Assembly: GCF_033439725.1 (NCBI RefSeq)
Contig: NW_026944389.1
Span: 682,001 to 746,000 of the forward strand
Source of the DNA: Neurospora tetraspora
Taxonomy: Eukaryota; Ascomycota; Sordariomycetes; Sordariales; Sordariaceae
DNA length: 64,000 bases
Reading direction: 5' to 3'
In this document: positions 50,090 through 63,028 of the stretch, piece by piece
Numbering within the stretch: the first letter of the stretch is position 1
How the letters are laid out: every line of letters begins with the position of its first letter
Notes under the pieces: model-generated
The model's database searches: none
What the model saw: the letters and a program-made list of their open reading frames with translations, nothing else
What the model was told of the DNA's origin: nothing
Made by a program: the position numbers and the translations under genes

Positions 50090-53000
50090 GACGTACAGTG
50101 GAACTCGAGGAAACGTTCGCGGATTCACTCTTGGATCAGAAGCTCACCAACAAGGCAGTACTTGACCGAGCCATTGAAGATGCATTGAAGCATGCCGCCA
50201 AGGGGGCAAGCTCAGCAAGATCATCAATCGACAAGGCGGGCAAATTGACGTTGGCGCTTCAGAACTTCATCAGCGAGGCTGTCAAAGCTTTCCCGGAGGC
50301 TTCCCTTGTATGGGCAGGCGTGTATCTTGTTCTACCCCTCCTCACCCAACCTGCAATTGCCGACGAAGCCCAGAGGAACGGGTTCTCATACGTCACGTCC
50401 CGTATCGGCTTCTGGACTACGCTTGAACGTCAGCTTGCCAATACCGGAAACTGGACGGAGAGTGTTCAAGAGGAATTTGTCAGGCTTTATCAGCATTTGC
50501 TTGAATTCCAGGTCCGCATTGTCCTCCGATACCATCAAAGTGGCTTTGAACGCTTCGTACAAGACCTTTCATCCAACGCGTGGGAGCAGCTTATCACAGT
50601 CATCAAGCACCAAGAGGGTCTTCTCTACCAGGATTTACAACAATACCACAATACCAACCTTTCACTCACCATTGAGACTCTTAAGGAGAACAGCAATAAA
50701 TCTTTAGAGTCCAACGCCAGATTTCTCGAGGCTCTACAGGAGGTCCAAGATTTTGTCCGTAAAGGCGCTGAGAATAAGCTTCAGGAGAAGGAGGAGAAGT
50801 GTTTACACCTCTTCCGTCTTACGGACAATCAGAGACATGTCACCTATGAGTGGTATAAAAGCCGTGTCCAAAAGCGAGTTGAGGGAACTTGCATCTGGGC
50901 TGTTCAGCACGAGAATTTTCAAAACTGGTTGAAGCTCAAATCGGGACCTCTTCTGATCACGGCAGACCCTGGATGCGGGAAATCCGTGTTATCCAAATAC
51001 TTGATTGACCAGTATCTGCCACAACGGTTTCCGACCGCAACTATATGCTACTTCTTCTTCAAAGATGGGGACCAGAACACAGTCAAGCAGGCCCTTTGTG
51101 CTCTACTACATCAGCTTTTTTGCCAAAAGCCAGAACTGATCAAGCATGCTCTCGAAGAATATGCTCGTAATGGAGACGCCATGATCAGAACGACATCCTC
51201 ATTATGGCGGATTTTCAACGACGCAACGCATGATGAAAGAGCGGGTACCATCATCATAGTGCTTGATGCTCTTGATGAATGCGAGCCAAATGAGTTCACA
51301 CTCTTGGTGGAAAACATCAACAAAGTGGGAGAAAGCGTCGCCAAGTTTCTGCTTACATCTCGTCCGTATGGGGATGTGCTTTCCCCTTTCAAGTATGGCG
51401 ACATGCTTGAACGCTTTCCTCGCGTTCTGATCCCGGGGGAAAAGGAAGATCAATCGGACCAGATCAGTACGGAGATTAATCGTGTTATTCAAGTTCGCGT
51501 CGATCAATTCGTACTCAAGTACAAACTCCAAGATCAACTCAAAAATACCCTGTGGGCGGAACTCAACAAGACAAAGCATCGAACCTATCTCTGGGTCTAT
51601 CTTGTCTTCGATTATTTGAAGACCCTCGTCTCAAGCGACGCTCTGAAGCGGACAGCTCAAGGGTTTAAGACTGCCATTGAGAAACTTCCGAGGACAGTGG
51701 AAGATGCATATGAACGGATTCTCAATAGGCCCCAGGGTGCCCTACGTACAATATTGCGACGAGTGTTGTGTGTCATCCTTGCTGCCTAGCGCCCTTTGAC
51801 GCTCTCTGAGATGCAGATTGTGGTCAACATTGAACCTGACATGATATCTGTCAAAGAACTGGACATGGAGGAGGAAGAAGATTTCTCAAATCGCCCAAGA
51901 ACAATCTGCGGACTTTTTGTCTCAATTCACCAGCGCAGAGTGTACTTCCTGCATCAAACCGCGAGAGAGTTCTTGCAGGCCGAAACGGAACTATCTACAG
52001 CGCCAGGGTCATGGCGCTCCTCGATCAGGAAAAACCAGGCCCATGGTGAACTTGCTCGGATTTGCGTGCGGTATATATATATCTTGGATCCTGAGGTTGT
52101 TCATCACAATTTCGACCATTTCCGCCTTGAAAGGGAATATCCCTTTCTGCTTTATTCAAGAGATCATTGGAGCCACCACCTTCGCAACAGCGACTTGGAT
52201 GATGATATCGGGTTTTTGACAACAGCGATGGTCCTTTGTGAGCCTGGCTCCAAACATTTTCGCACATGGACTGATAAACGTTATGACGGGCCAGAGGAAT
52301 TTGCAAGACATTTCTCCACAAGTCTTCATGTTGCTGTGGCTTTAGGATGCAATGGCCTCGTCCGACATATTCTACGTAACATTAGCGCTAAAGAAATCAA
52401 CACTGGTCACAACGAAAGGGAGACAACACCTCTAGCTCTAGCCGCCAGATACGGAAACAACCACACTATACAGCTTTTGATCGAGGCGGGGGCCGAAGTG
52501 GGTACTGGCTGGAAAGACAAAACTCCACTGTATGAAGCCGTGGACGCTCGAAAATTAGTGTCTGCCACTACCTTACTCGATTACGGCGCCTCCGTTGATC
52601 AGTTAGATGCGCGAGGACGGACTCTGTTACACCTCACGGCTCGTAACGATGACGCCAAGATGGTGGAGGTATTGGTTGAGAAAGGGATCAATGTCAACTC
52701 CACAGATAATGACGGCAATACCGCTTTGCTGGCATGCCGCGCCGTCTACGATGAAATGTACCGGAGGACAGATGGCGTCAAACTGGCCAGATTTGTGATT
52801 GAAAGAGGAGCATGTCTTGACATAGCCAACAAAGACGGCACAACCGCTCTCATGCAAGCAGTCGACTCGGGTAGGTGGGCTTTGGCTAAGCTCCTCATCG
52901 CGAAAGGTGCGGATCCCAACCTACAAGATTGTAAAGGCGAGTTGGCCCTTCACAAGGTCTACTACTCCGATAAGGACGAGGATAGAGCCGTATCACTAGC

Positions 53001-53780
53001 CAGGACGCTAGTTGAGAAATGCGTTCACTTAGAGGCACAAGACCATGATGGTTTTACTCCCCTACATGCTGCCGTTGCTAGGGAGCATGTTAAGCTAGTA
53101 AGGTTGCTACTTGAAGGAGGTGCAGATCTTGAGGCTACAGACCATAGGGGCTTTACTCCGCTCGTTTCAGCGGTTTTCATGAGCAAGACGAAAGTTCTTC
53201 CGTCCCTACTCGACTCAGGCGCGAATGTTGAGGTTACCGACAATGAGGGCAAAGGTCCTCTCTTGTTTGCGGTCGCGACATCAGAGCCCCAAATTGTTAA
53301 GATGCTTCTCAACTTTGGTGCTAAAGTGGAATGCACTGGGAAAGGCCCTTCACTCCTGAAAAAGGCCGTGGAAGTCATTGAGGATAACTTGAACACCGCG
53401 AATGTGATTCTGAGGGAGTATGAAATGGTGAAGGAACGAACCTCAGGCCTCGAAACCGGAACCGAAAACTGGGACCTAATAACGGCAGACAGTCCGGAAA
53501 TGGTGGCACGCCTTGGAGACGCCTGCGTCGCCTGGGATCATGAGCGAGCTAAGCGAAGTTTGGCAACGCACCAAATACTGCGCCGAGCGGTTGCTGATAC
53601 GGGTATCGATAGGCTAGATGAAGAAGTTGAAACGGTGTTAGATCGTGCGATCAAGGATGTGGATCGGGCGCTGGAGGAGATGATGAGGATACAGTTCGCG
53701 AACGATCGCGGTGACCGACGCTGGTGAGGAAGAAACGGACTCTTATGTTCTCATTCACTATATCCTATAATTTGGCGTAT

Positions 53781-54206
53781 TTCCCACCGGGAAAACCTAC
53801 CCGCACCCTACGATCTCCTATACGTACCTTACAAATTCTACAATCTTTTATAATTCTTTACTACTACAATTATATCATCGGACAAAACCTCGTATTCCAA
53901 AGACGATAGCGTATATCCTACATATCAAAGAGGTTTTCTTCTTCACAATACTTATTCACGCCCCATTATTTGCGAGTTCCTTCCCAATTGTATTTACAAC
54001 GCCGTCTTTTGCAACTGACTTAAATACTATATTTAAAGACTCTACAAAGAACACTGAGGCCTAAGAGAGGAGAGTATAGTTTGAATTTCATACTAGATAC
54101 TTTTTTCTGAAAGGTGTGGCCTGAATTTAGTAAAAAGATCTCGGGGGATTTGGAATAGGGTACGTGTAGGAAAGCGTAGGGTGCGGGCAGGTTTTCCCTT
54201 CCCACC
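53781..54206. mobile_element. hAT-type MITE, 410 bp, with 8 bp target-site duplication
   Basis: Forty-base inverted repeats (53789-53828 and 54159-54198; start GGGAAAACCT, 36 of 40 matching) bound an AT-rich core without ORF. The element 53789-54198 is flanked by TTCCCACC on both sides (53781-53788 and 54199-54206), an exact 8 bp duplication. Arm differences are partly C/T type, so some RIP is likely. It sits just downstream of the NLR gene. Confidence 0.85.
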
Positions 54207-54795
54207 TTTTTACCATATTGCGGAACATCTGTTGCAAGGAAATATATATCCTACAATCCTTTCTCTCCACCAACTCTTGGGCCCGTTGTTGGCTAACTTC
54301 TACCCAATCTGTTCCGTTCCCATTGACTGCAGATATCTGTATCTGACACAGGAAGATCTACTTTTCAAAAGAAAACTGCACCATGGAATGCCTTCACCCC
54401 TTGCAGAGTTCGCTTTTTCTTACACCTCAACTGTACATGATTCCCGGTTTTCTCATTGTGTTGCGGTAGGTTGAGTGTAAAATGTCGGACTCGCCGCGTC
54501 GTGACGTTCAACATGCCTCGAGGTTTGGCTAGCACAATGTCAAGCAATCCTTTGTCCCCGCCCCCCTTCCCGTGGTAGCTACAATTGTTCTCCCCGTGTC
54601 TTCTGTGGACAAAATTAGCTTTTACCCCTTGGCGTTTCATTGTTCTTCGACCACGAGTCCACGGGAACAAGGGGCACCTGCGAAGCGGGTAAAGCCGCCA
54701 AGTCAAAGTCAACAAAGACCACGGCACGTTCCCCCTTTTTCAACATCAGCGGACACATAATGTAGACCCCATGTCCTGAACAGAATGAAGAGACA
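54207..54795. other. Intergenic; 5' flank of the secreted-protein gene
   Basis: No gene is supported. It leads into the TATA box and leader of the gene at 55048. Confidence 0.45.
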
Positions 54796-54802
54796 TATAA
54801 AG
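54796..54802 (+). promoter_or_regulatory. TATA box of the secreted cysteine-rich protein gene
   Basis: TATAAAG stands about 250 bases before ATG 55048. The leader between is C/A-rich and includes seven GCAA repeats (54946-54973), typical of an inducible fungal gene with a long 5' UTR. Confidence 0.6.
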
Positions 54803-54945
54803 CTCGCCGATTCTATTCAGAATCTTATTCACATCTCTTTTCGTCCCCGCTGTTGAAGGATACCCTGATCATTTTGGTATTCCTCGTTTCAAGCTCGAGA
54901 CTCAAACAGACCTACAGCCACAGCTACAGCTACACACTAGCCACA

Positions 54946-54973
54946 GCAAGCAAGCAAGCAAGCAAGCAAGCAA
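54946..54973. repeat. (GCAA)7 microsatellite in a 5' UTR
   Basis: Seven perfect GCAA tetranucleotides, upstream of ATG 55048 and inside the presumed leader. Confidence 0.85.
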
Positions 54974-55047
54974 CAACCCTCAAAGAAACAACAAAGCAAA
55001 GCAACCTCAAATCCCCAGTCCCCAAAGCCACAACCACGGCACCCATC

Positions 55048-55554
55048 ATGTTCCAACCCACCCTCACCTCTCTCCTCCTCCCCCTCCTCGCCCTCCTCAC
55101 GGCCCCCATCTCCGCCTACGACTTCTCCACCACCCTCCCCACATCCGGCATCCCCGACGCCCAAAAAAACGACTGGTGCACCACGCACGTCGAAACCTGC
55201 GGCTACATCTGCGGGACGGGGATGGGTACCGACAACCTAGGCGTCAAGACCAACTCGTGCCTCTACACTTCTCTCCAATACGAATGCGTCTGCATCAAGG
55301 ACAATTTGAAGGTCAAGATGGAGCTTTTCCATTACACGGTGCCGGGCCTGATGTGCGAGGCGGCGTGGAAGGCGTGCAGAAAAACGAATGAGGGGAATGA
55401 GGCAGTAAAAAAGGAGTGTGATGAGAAGATTAGAAGAAAATGCGGACATTTGAGGACGAAGGAGCAGGAGACGAAGAATGAGGGGATTTATGGGTTTTTT
55501 AAGAGTCTTGGGGGGAGCCATAAGAGGAAGGTTCGGAGAAGGTTTGAGGCTTGA
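55048..55554 (+). CDS. Secreted cysteine-rich protein (DUF7707-like)
   Basis: A single exon of 168 codons; ATG 55048 is the first that opens directly into a signal peptide. Residues 1-23 (MFQPTLTSLLLPLLALLTAP...) are a strong secretion signal. The mature part holds paired Cys in the order WCTTHVETCGYICG, NSCLYTSLQYECVC, GLMCEAAWKAC and CDEKIRRKC, the spacing of the fungal DUF7707 family, often GPI-anchored or wall-associated. Here the C-terminus is instead very basic (SHKRKVRRRFEA) with no hydrophobic GPI tail, so the product is probably released. The function of the family is unknown; a cell-surface or effector-like role is inference. A good TATA box lies upstream. The next gene, the chitinase, is convergent. 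Confidence 0.82.
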   Translation: MFQPTLTSLLLPLLALLTAPISAYDFSTTLPTSGIPDAQKNDWCTTHVETCGYICGTGMGTDNLGVKTNSCLYTSLQYECVCIKDNLKVKMELFHYTVPGLMCEAAWKACRKTNEGNEAVKKECDEKIRRKCGHLRTKEQETKNEGIYGFFKSLGGSHKRKVRRRFEA

Positions 55555-55967
55555 TTGGATGCATAGGGAGGTAGGTGGATATCTTACCTGTCGAGGAATG
55601 GATGGAGGTCTCTTTTCTTTTTTTCTTTTTTATTAGGGGGGGATTTTGGGTCCGGACTGTTTCTCTGTAGGTATGTATGATAAGGAGTGTATGTTACCCC
55701 TACAGGAAGTGGGAGCTCTGAATGAAAAGGAGGAAAGACTATGTGATAGAAGTTGTTTCCTATGTACATCGGGTATGGGATGATCTGAAACGAGAAAATA
55801 AAGAATCGGGAAATAGGCTCAAGTACAATACCTTACGTACAGGTAGTAGATAAGAAGATGACAAGGGTCTGTTGATTCCCTACTACGACAGTAAATGACA
55901 TGACGTGGTGATATCTCCCCTTCCAGCCCCAACTCCCCAACTCCCAACTCCCAACTTCCACTCCCCT
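55555..55967. other. Convergent 3' intergenic spacer
   Basis: Lies between the 3' ends of the secreted-protein gene (plus) and the chitinase gene (minus). No gene is seen. Confidence 0.6.
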
Positions 55968-57466
<1,499 letters not shown>

Positions 57467-59192
57467 GGTGGGGGAGTGTTCGAACTAGTCGCAGGCTAGA
57501 CCAGGCAAAGTGAGGGAGTGATGTTGGGAGCAGCTCGCTTGTCTGGCGGCGCAGTTGGTGATGCAAACTTCGGAGCTAGCTTCTCGGAAGAGGATATGAA
57601 GAAGCTTTTATCCTCCCTTGGCTTCCGACCCAACGTCGATAGGTAGTAGAGCACCGTTGGCCCATCCCTTTCTAGTGTGGCGGCCAACACCAGAACATAG
57701 CATAGAGGTAGTGACCCAACGACAGGGTCGCTCATCGTCAAGGTCTTGTGCCATGGCGAAGGTCCAGTCTCGTTGCATCGAGATAGCTACATGATGGTGG
57801 TAGCCAACTCTGGCGCCCATGCCCGTGGACACTAGGTGGGTATCCGTCTTGCCGTCCCTGTGAGCTTCGAGATGCTTGCTCATCGCCCTGGATCAAATGC
57901 ATTAAACAATCTCGCAACGTTGCCATGACGGGAGATTTGTACCTGAATGTTCCATGTGTCGTCCTGTCCACCGGGTTTGGTGGCTGTTAACCTCCCCATG
58001 GCATCCACGCCGTGTCTGTGAGTTCGGTGTCATGGCCGAGGTCAAAGAGAACTGGCGAGGAAATTGTTGGGCGACATCATCCACCCCTAGACCTCAACTG
58101 ACCCAACAAGGAGCTTGATATGGCGATATGACCGGACGGTAAGTGACTGGTGATCTGTCTTCATGTGCAGGAAGGGGATGCAATTTCCGTGCCGTGTGGG
58201 ATTGATTGTCAGGGTGCCTGGTCGGCGTTGTAATGTTCGATCGAGCATTCGGATATTGGCACGAGACGTCGTTACCGAGTCGCGAGTGTTCGGTGTCTTG
58301 AGGATGATGAAGGTACCTGACAAGAGAGGGTGGCAGAATGAGACGACGGCCCCCTTGATGGGTGGGGTCTTATCTCGGACTTGGTGCTTGTTCTGTCTTC
58401 TCGGTTCAAGGAGTGGATGAGAGGTAGTCGAGCGAGACCTTGAAAGGGGAAGTTCGAAGAAGAGGTATTAGAGCTCGGTGGTCAAGATGCACATGGAAGG
58501 GTTGTATACTACACCACGGGGAAGCATCGCAGGGATGCAAGCGCGATCACCGGATAACCAGGCACCGGAATGTTCGGGGACACGCGCTCATTATCTGCAG
58601 CGGGAATTGGCGAGATGTGTCTTTATGGTGGCCATGTCCCCGGTCCTGTCAAATCCAAGTGCCGTCGGATCTGGTTAGATCTGGGGAAGCATCATCCGGA
58701 TTGAGAAGGTCCTGAACGGCCACCCACAACCGCCGGTAATGTGCATGTGCTCGGCCAAATAGAAGAGCGGCCGCCATCTTGCACCGTCTGATGTTACCTC
58801 TTGAGTTGTTCGGGAGCATTTGGAGTCCATGAAATGACAACTGAACGTCTGTTCAAGGTCATTTGTCGTCGTCGACTTCACAGTTGTCCCCCGCATTCCT
58901 GAAGATAGACGAAATTTGATGTCACCCTACGATCAGGTACACCGCCAATGATGGTCGTTACATCCTCCACGAGGCAACGTGCAACGTTACTCAGATATTG
59001 CGATCTGTATCTGGATGCACGTGTTATCTCAATGCCAACGACATCCTTTTTCGGCTATCCGGGTTGGACACAGAAGAACTGTTGACTTTGGATTGACGAT
59101 GAACGAATGCCGACTTGATGCTGGGGAAAAGGCAAAAAAAAAAAAAAAAACCACAGAAAACGTTTCCAACATACTAACATAGGTACCTTTCC
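57467..59192. other. Promoter of the chitinase gene and gene-poor intergenic DNA
   Basis: No gene supported. ORFs up to 94 codons occur on both strands without domains. A poly-A run (about 18 A) lies at 59132-59149. Confidence 0.4.
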
Positions 59193-59504
59193 CACCCTCA
59201 AAACGCCTTGACAGTTGCCAAGACTTCCCGAGAATTGAGCTGACCACAACTTTTTGGCAAACGGACTTTTGAAACGAAAAGAACAAGACTTCATTTGCCC
59301 ATATTTCTACCAAATGAGGAGATGAAGGAAAAATGATTTTAGATTCAACATCAGCGTGCTTGAAACTATCAAGAGAGCACTCTTTCTGATCATATAATTG
59401 AGTTTCTTGATTTTCGTCTTTCGTTTCGATGGTCCGTTTGTCAAAAAGTTGTGGTCAGCTCAATTCTCGGGAAGTCTTGGAAACTGTCAAGGCGTTGGAG
59501 GGTG
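59193..59504. mobile_element. Foldback element with about 75 bp near-perfect inverted arms
   Basis: The left arm begins CACCCTC at 59193 and the right arm ends GAGGGTG at 59504. Over about 75 bases the arms are complementary with one gap and few mismatches; a block of 49 (left 59218-59266) has one mismatch. Weaker pairing goes on inward for another 20-30 bases (GAAACGAAA region). The unpaired centre is about 59290-59400. No ORF and no clear target-site duplication. It could be a MITE or a hairpin-forming transcript. Confidence 0.75.
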
Positions 59505-59624
59505 AGAACTTATCCAAAAGATGGAGCCTAGCAGAGAGTCAGATAAGAGAAGAAAAAAGGAGGGAACGTCAAAAGCCATCCGCATCATAACGCCAGACTT
59601 ACCAACTCCCCAATCCGTAACCGC

Positions 59625-61037
59625 TCATAGAACCCCATCCACCAACCACCCCCTAACAATCTCCATAACCTCCTCCCTCTTCTCCATCCCATTCCTAACC
59701 GCCTCCTCATCCTTAATCCTCGAAATACCATCCTGATCATATCCATGAACTACATCAGGCACCAACAACCACCTATAACTCCTCTTCACTTGCTGCCGCC
59801 CATCCTCCTCCATCTCCGTCACTTCCTCCTGCCAATGAAACCTCTCATCCTCCAACTCCAACAACCCCCCCTTCTTCCCCTCTTTCTTTTCACCAGGACC
59901 AGGTTCCTCCCTCCCCAACATCTCCTCAACCCCCGGAACCCTCCTCCCCGCCAACTTACACGCCATCCGCCACGCCTCACCGCCCAACATATCCAGCTCG
60001 CAAGCAACAATAAAAACATTAGCGGGAAACCTTTCCCTTCCTTTCACCCTAGTGACCCTCCCCTGAGTCCCCTCTGCGTCTTCTTCTTCCAGTACTTCCA
60101 CCGCGTACAACGGACTCAGCAACGGGTCCCCCATCTTCTGCCCCGGTGAGACGTAACTCCAATCGAACATGCCCGACACGCTCATCAAGTAGTCCGTATC
60201 CCTTCCCCTAAACCCGCCCAGACTCAGCTTATACCGCCTTGACTTAGTCTTAGCCACCGACGGAGTGACAAAGTCCAGCACCGGATACATGGGCACCGCG
60301 GCCTTGATCCGGTGACGAATATCAGGTAGCTGCGACACAGCCATTGCCAGGTTCCCGCCGGCGCTCCAGCCGGCGCTAGCGACGCGGTGCGTGTCGATTG
60401 GCAAGTCGGAGTGTTTCTCAACTACTGCAGTGGACGGGTCAGACCCGTAGTCGACGAGAAGGTCTAGGATGACGGCCTCGAGATCGTGGATGGCTGTTGG
60501 GAAGGGATAGGAGGGGGCTTTGCGGTAGTCGAGAGCAATCACGCAGAAGGGGGTGCCGGCTTCTTCGGCGATTTGGACGAAGCGGCGGTTCCAACCGTCG
60601 TTCTCGTAGGGTGCGCCGATGACGAAACCGCCGCCGTGGATGGTAAGCAAGGTGGGCAGCTTCTCGTGAGATCGCTCGGGGTTCGAGGGGGAGTGTGATT
60701 TGGGGAGAAAGACGCTATTTGTTTTTCAGTCCCTTTTGTCGAGGGTCTACCCTACTCAATGGCCAGGTAATGAGGAAGCGGGGGAAGGGACATACCGAAC
60801 GGGCAACTGCGGCCTTGAAGGCAACGCCTTGATGATATCCGGCTTGTTCGGGGAAGAGCCCAAGTAATCGGTCTTGATGGAGTTGATAAAGTTCACGGGA
60901 GTCATGACGAGCTTGGTGATGCCGTAGGCTAAAGCGCCGTACTTGAGCTTCTGGGTGAGTGGAAGGGATGGGGCGACATGGACTTCTTCGGAGCTGGTTG
61001 GGCCAGCGGTGTCGACGGCGGTGGTTATAGCGGCCAT
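59625..61037 (-). CDS. Alpha/beta-hydrolase, HSL-type esterase/deacetylase
   Basis: Exons complement(60796-61037) and complement(59625-60714) encode 443 residues; the 81-base intron has donor GTATGT and acceptor AAATAG. Start ATG 61035-61037. The N-terminal 80 residues (QKLKYGALAYGITKLVMTPV) may form a membrane-associated helix. Then LLTIHGGGFVIGAPY is the HGGG oxyanion-hole motif of the hormone-sensitive-lipase family; RVASAGWSAGGNLAMAV holds the nucleophile Ser in GxSxG; ACELDML probably carries the acidic residue and VPDVVHGYDQ the His. It should hydrolyse short acyl esters (carboxylesterase, arylacetamide deacetylase or steryl deacetylase type). The cap region is long and rich in Glu/Lys (about residues 275-350). 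The substrate is unknown. An ER-membrane or cytosolic site is plausible because no cleavable signal is evident. Confidence 0.9.
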
Positions 61038-61338
61038 GGCAGGCGATTAGTGATGAGAGGATGTCGGGGTGATGGAAAGAAGCTTGTAAGGTAGAAGGAC
61101 TGGTGTTGTCGCTGTTATAAGATGCTGTCCGAGGGCAGACTGGTGTAGATGCTCGGCAATCATCGTGGTGGTGATCGGGACATTGGACGAGGGAAAACAA
61201 AAGCCCGAGGGTTAGGGGATAACGAGGAAGTCGAGACGATCCTCAAAGGCGGAGCCGCGGCAGCTCCGCCGATAAGGCAACGGACCGTCCCATCCAGATG
61301 ACCCCGCAGGAGCGTGGCAGCGGGGTTGAAACCTGCCA
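61038..61338. promoter_or_regulatory. Promoter region of the esterase gene
   Basis: About 300 bases between the start codon at 61037 and the Tc1/mariner-like element. It contains a GC-rich palindrome-like stretch (CGGAGCCGCGGCAGCTCCG, about 61251-61269). No TATA box was recognised. Confidence 0.4.
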
Positions 61339-61340
61339 TA

Positions 61341-62344
61341 GAGGGAACCCCGGGTCTGAGAACAGGGTCAAAACAGGCGCTTTTGAGCCAACAGTCAGAA
61401 ATAGCTCAAACAAGGTTCAAACAGGGTCGTACCACCCTTTTTTTACGAAATTCTAAAAGACCCATAAATCATATTCCTTATAAAAGCATATCGTCGGACA
61501 ACACTCTCTTTTAGGTATAAAAGAGCTTTAACTTTGAAAATTCATATAGTACCAAAACGGATGTTAGGCTTTATTAGGATTTTTGCCGCCTAAATATTAT
61601 TTTTCGATAGTTTACGAGAGAAATTTAGAATAATAATCTTTTCGCTAACATTTTTTTTATTTGAACATTCTTTTCCTAAGAAAACGCTCTTTTTCATCAA
61701 TATTTTTTTATTCTAACATTCTTTTTTCTAACTCTTCCTTTTTTTCCTCAATTAATTTCCGTGCCTTTTATTAATTATATTAAGCTTTATTTCTAATACA
61801 TTCGCGTATATAAAGTAAATACTAGATAGCGTAGTTAGTAATATAAATACTTAGTTCCGTGAGGTTCTTATTCGATTCCTTGCTATAATATTTGTAAAAA
61901 CTATTAAGTAAAAGATATACTACCAAGAAGATGCATTACTAAGAGTATTACTAAGAAAATACATTACCAAGAAAATAATATATTATTAAAAAGATAAACT
62001 CCAAGGAGAAGATGAACTATTACAATTATGATGATGTAATGGTTACTATTTTTCCCGATGGTCGCCCGGTGGTCGCCGCTTCCTCTAACGGAGAGAAGAA
62101 AAGATATCTCTTCTTAGAAAAAGTCTAACCGGGACCAAAAGTCTGACCGGGACCAATTAGACTATTAGAGCAATAAGTAAAAGAGGGCCTTTTACACTAT
62201 TGGTCATAGACGTCTGTCAGAACCAAACATTTATATAGACTAGTCAAAGCCTTATACAACCTTTCCAAAATCGAAAAGAAATTTTCGCCCAAACATGCTT
62301 GCAGTACCCTTGCCGGACCCTGTTCTCAGACCCGGGGTTCCCTC
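61341..62344. mobile_element. Tc1/mariner-like deletion derivative, RIP-mutated, 1.0 kb
   Basis: Inverted repeats begin GAGGGAACCCCGGGTCTGAG and are perfect over 29 bases (61341-61369 and 62316-62344). Both ends are flanked by TA (61339-61340 and 62345-62346), the target duplication of the Tc1/mariner superfamily. Because the target was the palindrome CCATATGG, the apparent inverted repeat extends five bases further each side. The ends are GC-normal; the middle (61440-62230) is strongly AT-shifted and has no ORF, so any transposase remnant cannot be recognised. At 1.0 kb it is shorter than intact fungal Fot1/pogo-like elements (about 1.9 kb). Confidence 0.75.
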
Positions 62345-62346
62345 TA

Positions 62347-63028
62347 TGGTGGAACGCATGGGTGTTCCTTGGGTGATGGTTACAGAAGGGTTAGTGGTAA
62401 TTGTTAGTGTAACCGATGGAAGGCGGGCAACATGGAAGTGAACAACGAGGTTTGACCGTTGACGCTCGTGATCACCAAGTCTCCCTCCGGACAAGGTCAG
62501 AGAGCAAGATAAGAAAAAATGAACACGGATACAACTGGGGTCAACTCACTATCATCAAACGACGCTTTGCTTTGACAGTGGGCCGTATCGGGAGTTGCTC
62601 TTGGTCATAGTGGTACTGGTTGATGTCGATGTCGATGTCGGATAGTTGTCATCAGGCCTTCAGGTGAAGCTGTCCCCCAGCTGACTGGGCATGTGAGAGT
62701 TGAGGGTTAATGGCAATTGTTATTTGTTAGTGTAGGGTTTTGGAGAGAATATGGGCAGCAATATGAACAAAGCAACAGGCAAATAAATCCAGTTTAGTGA
62801 AAGTATCAAATGTGCGTCTCATGTCAACAAGTTCAAATTCCAGGCTTGAAGTCATAAGCAAAACGCAATAAACATCAAATCCATCCAAAGCAACGCTAAA
62901 CCCAACGTAACTAACCAGGCCTCAACATCATCATAACATCAGGTCATGGTCTCATCAACAAGCCAACACCGCAACCGTCCAACCTCCTGAAATAATAACC
63001 AAGCCCACGTTCAAAGAACATCTTCTGC
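62347..63028. other. Intergenic, no supported gene
   Basis: It follows the mobile element and forms the 3' flank of the minus-strand gene ending at 63029. A short (GATGTC)-type repeat lies at about 62622-62640. Confidence 0.45.

Larger units (their letters stand above)
49037..53727 (+). pseudogene. NLR-like STAND protein: NACHT_N, NACHT and ankyrin repeats, with one in-frame stop
   Basis: Exons 49037-49616 and 50090-53727 are joined by a phase 1 intron (donor GTGAGG, branch GCTAAC, acceptor TTGTTAG) into 1,405 codon positions with one internal stop at codon 760 (TAG, 51787-51789). Order: basic/Ser-rich N-terminus; NACHT_N-type domain from about residue 155 (LWDRAYDALRSS to about 430); NACHT with Walker A GCGKS near 488 and Walker B IIIVLDALDEC near 584; a helical linker; ankyrin repeats about 935-1285 (TPLHAAVAREHVKLVRLLLE); a helical C-terminus. 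Fungal NLRs of this kind are signal-sensing STAND ATPases used in non-self recognition and cell-death control. The stop falls in VILAA-stop-RPLTLSEM, just after the NACHT part. All other codons are intact, so loss is recent, or a 759-residue NACHT protein is still made. C-to-T at a CAG codon would fit RIP leaking from the adjoining island. Confidence 0.85.
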
